Assembly (NCBI GenBank): GCA_020350845.1
Contig: CP070725.1
Location: forward strand, 1,339,209-1,346,667
Direction: 5' to 3'
Source of the DNA: Candidatus Bipolaricaulota bacterium
GTDB taxonomy: Bacteria > Bipolaricaulota > Bipolaricaulia > UBA7950 > UBA9294
DNA length: 7,459 nucleotides
Below, in pieces: positions 5,530 through 7,459 of the stretch. The stretch's first letter is position 1. Every line of letters starts with the position of its first letter. The translations under genes and the position numbers were made by a program. Under the pieces are notes generated by a model. It was not told where the DNA came from and ran no database searches. It saw only the letters and a list, made by a program, of their open reading frames with translations.

Positions 5530-7446
5530 ATGGACACGATCCGCGTCACGTTCGAGCCGGAAGGAGCCTCCGTCGACGTGACGCGCGGTGTTACCCTTCT
5601 CGAAGCGGCGCGCGCTGCCGGGCTTGTGCTCTCCTCCATCTGCGGGGGAGACGGGATCTGCGGCCGCTGTCGTGTCATCGTCGAAACGGGCGAGATCGAT
5701 GTCGAGCCGACGACGCTCCTCACGCGAGACGAGATTCAACGGGGCTTCGTCCTCGCCTGCAGGGCAAAGGCACTCGGTGATGTGCGCGTCTCCCTCCCCG
5801 TGGAAACGCGCTCTGCCGACGCGAAGATCCTGATCGACGAGGACGCGGGACGGTTCCGCGCCCTGGGCGAGGAGCTCCAGGAAGAGGTGTCCTTCGCCCA
5901 CGACCCCGTGGTGCAGAAGATCAGCGTCACGCTTCCCCCGCCGACGCTGCAGGACAACGTGGCGACGCAGGAGCGGCTTCTGCGGAGCCTTCGTCGCGAG
6001 ATCGATGCCCCGTCGCTGCAGATGGGCCTGAAGGTGCTTCGCGACCTGCCGCTCGTGGAGCGGGAGAGCGGTGGGGAGCTCTCCGTGACGCTCGGACGCC
6101 GCGGAGGGACGACCGAGATCATCCAGGTCGAGCCCGGGGAGCAGCGCGGCCGCTCGCTGGGCATCGCGGTCGATGTCGGGACCTCGACCGTCGTCGCGCA
6201 TCTCGTCGATCTCGACACGGAGGAGACGATCGACGCGGAGGCATGCTACAACTCGCAGATGGCCTACGGTGAGGAGGTCACGCGGCGCATCATCCACTCC
6301 GAGCGCGACGAAGCGCACAGCTTGAGGGATGCCGTGGTGCGCGACATCAACAACCTCGTGTCGGCGTTCATCGACCGAAGTGACGTCGCTCTCCATGATG
6401 TTGTCGTCCTGTTCGCCGCGGGGAACACATCGATGATCCACTTCCTCCTCGGGCTGGACGCGTCGCGGATTCGCAAGGCGCCGTACATCCCCGCAACGAC
6501 TGCGCCGCCTCCGATTTGCGCCGCGGAGGTCGGGATTCGGATCAACCCGCGCGGGCTGCTGTTCACGATGCCCTCGATCGGAAGCTGGGTCGGCGGTGAC
6601 GTCACCGCGGGGATCCTCGCCACCGGCCTCGACGTCACCGACCGGCTGACGATGCTCATCGACGTCGGGACCAACGGGGAGATCGTCCTCGGCAACAGGC
6701 AGTGGATGATCGCCTGTGCGACCTCGGCCGGTCCCGCGTTCGAGGGCAGCGGAGTGCAGTGCGGGATGCGGGCATCACGGGGCGCGATCGAGCGCGTCTC
6801 GATCCGTGACGACGGGACCCCGGAGCTGCGCACGATCGGCGATGTGGCGCCCGAGGGGATCTGCGGTTCGGGACTCGTGGACACGGTTGCCGAGCTGTTT
6901 CGCACGGGGATCGTCGATCGCGTAGGGCGGCTCGTTCGCGATCGCTCCTCGAGGGTCCGAGAGGTGGACGGGCGGGCGGAGTTTGTCCTCGCGACCACGC
7001 CCGCGGGGGGAGAGATCGTAATCACGCAGCCGGACATCGACAACCTCCTGCGCGCGAAGGCCGCGATCTACGCCGGCGCCAAGGTGCTCCTCGAATCGAC
7101 GGACCATGGATTCGACGACATTGAGCAGCTACTCATCGCGGGCGGCTTCGGCAACTACCTCGACTGCGGTCACGCGATCGCCCTGGGGATGATCCCCGAC
7201 GTCCCCCTCGACCGGGTGCGCTTCGTGGGGAACACCTCCCTAAACGGCGCCAAGCGAGCGATGCTCTCCGTTGACGCCTTCGAGCGGTGTCACACCATCG
7301 CGCGCGGCGCGACGTACTACGATCTCATCACGTACCCCCGCTACTACGAGGAGTTCATGTCGGCGAAGTTCCTGCCGCACACGGATCTGGGGCTCTTCCC
7401 GAGGGCTGCAGAGCTCGCGGCGGGAGCGGAAGCGGGAGGGATCTGA
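5530..7446 (+). CDS. acsV: Reductive activator of corrinoid iron-sulfur protein (RACo/AcsV)
   Basis: AcsV uses ATP hydrolysis to drive the uphill electron transfer that returns the corrinoid iron-sulfur protein from inactive Co(II) to methyl-accepting Co(I). At 638 aa it has the family size. The N-terminal ferredoxin-like domain (about 1-95) holds a [2Fe-2S] cluster with C38, C44, C47 and C77 (C-x5-C-x2-C-x29-C). A linker/dimerisation region (about 95-205) leads to the ASKHA ATPase domain (about 206-638). Its phosphate loops are DVGTSTV (from D215) and DVGTNGEIVLGN (from D378), with the adenosine motif AGGFGNY at 537-543 and GNTSLNGAK from G567. The C-terminal LPHTDLGLFP segment is also typical. 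The start at 5530 is needed for the first strand of the ferredoxin fold, yet no clear ribosome binding site precedes it in the 16-base gap after acsC, so translation is probably coupled to acsC. Co-location with acsC supports the specific RACo role rather than that of a methyltransferase activator such as RamA. Confidence 0.95.
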   Translation: MDTIRVTFEPEGASVDVTRGVTLLEAARAAGLVLSSICGGDGICGRCRVIVETGEIDVEPTTLLTRDEIQRGFVLACRAKALGDVRVSLPVETRSADAKILIDEDAGRFRALGEELQEEVSFAHDPVVQKISVTLPPPTLQDNVATQERLLRSLRREIDAPSLQMGLKVLRDLPLVERESGGELSVTLGRRGGTTEIIQVEPGEQRGRSLGIAVDVGTSTVVAHLVDLDTEETIDAEACYNSQMAYGEEVTRRIIHSERDEAHSLRDAVVRDINNLVSAFIDRSDVALHDVVVLFAAGNTSMIHFLLGLDASRIRKAPYIPATTAPPPICAAEVGIRINPRGLLFTMPSIGSWVGGDVTAGILATGLDVTDRLTMLIDVGTNGEIVLGNRQWMIACATSAGPAFEGSGVQCGMRASRGAIERVSIRDDGTPELRTIGDVAPEGICGSGLVDTVAELFRTGIVDRVGRLVRDRSSRVREVDGRAEFVLATTPAGGEIVITQPDIDNLLRAKAAIYAGAKVLLESTDHGFDDIEQLLIAGGFGNYLDCGHAIALGMIPDVPLDRVRFVGNTSLNGAKRAMLSVDAFERCHTIARGATYYDLITYPRYYEEFMSAKFLPHTDLGLFPRAAELAAGAEAGGI

Positions 7447-7449
7447 CGG

Positions 7450-7459
7450 GTGAGCCTCA
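7450..7459 (+). CDS. Possible start of the next gene, cut by the window end
   Basis: GTG at 7450 could begin another gene four bases after the acsV start-to-stop frame ends. GGGAGG (7434-7439) lies ten bases ahead of it. Only three codons (Val/Met-Ser-Leu) are visible, so identity cannot be read. By context an acs gene such as acsD or acsE would be expected. Confidence 0.25.

Noticed and set aside
5389..6441. A 350-aa minus-strand open frame opposite the acsC end and acsV
   Set aside because: It runs antisense to AcsV motifs that are clearly coded on the plus strand and shows no domain of its own.
1..7459. CRISPR arrays, insertion sequences, tRNA or rRNA genes, phage or toxin-antitoxin elements
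   Set aside because: I saw no direct-repeat arrays, terminal inverted repeats, transposase motifs or structured RNA genes. The window is almost fully occupied by co-directional metabolic genes of similar codon usage.

Overview
This window holds part of a Wood-Ljungdahl (reductive acetyl-CoA) gene cluster from a high-GC bacterium (roughly 60-65% G+C by eye, strong preference for G or C at third codon positions). Everything is on the + strand and almost all of it is coding. The acetyl-CoA synthase has the long bacterial architecture (739 aa, with the N-terminal CODH-docking domain), and an AcsV-type corrinoid activator is present, so the source is a bacterium rather than an archaeon. The species cannot be read from the sequence. 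Uncultured GC-rich lineages with this pathway, such as Acetothermia/Bipolaricaulota, would fit, but that is only a guess.

Layout. Positions 81-1740 look like one short unit of accessory and maturation genes: a 73-aa acidic protein of unknown family, a DUF3786 protein, and a CooC/AcsF-type nickel-insertion ATPase that overlaps the DUF3786 gene by ATGA. A 191-base gap (1741-1931) follows, the only sizeable non-coding stretch, with a candidate extended -10 promoter and a near-ideal ribosome binding site. Positions 1932-7446 then carry acsB (acetyl-CoA synthase), acsC (large subunit of the corrinoid iron-sulfur protein) and acsV (ATP-dependent reductive activator of that corrinoid protein), separated by only 16-18 bases. 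A possible next gene starts with GTG at 7450 and is cut by the window end.

How the genes work together. AcsC carries the cobalamin that takes the methyl group from methyl-tetrahydrofolate and passes it to AcsB. AcsB joins it to CO and coenzyme A at its nickel A-cluster to make acetyl-CoA. AcsV re-reduces corrinoid that has slipped to inactive Co(II), and CooC/AcsF loads nickel. The CO dehydrogenase gene (acsA), the small corrinoid-protein subunit (acsD) and the methyltransferase (acsE) are not in the window. All metal-ligand residues checked in AcsB, AcsC, AcsV and CooC are present, so the system looks functional.

The least understood part is the front of the window. The DUF3786 protein and the 73-aa protein are linked to the nickel ATPase and are candidates for uncharacterised factors of CODH/ACS assembly or corrinoid handling.
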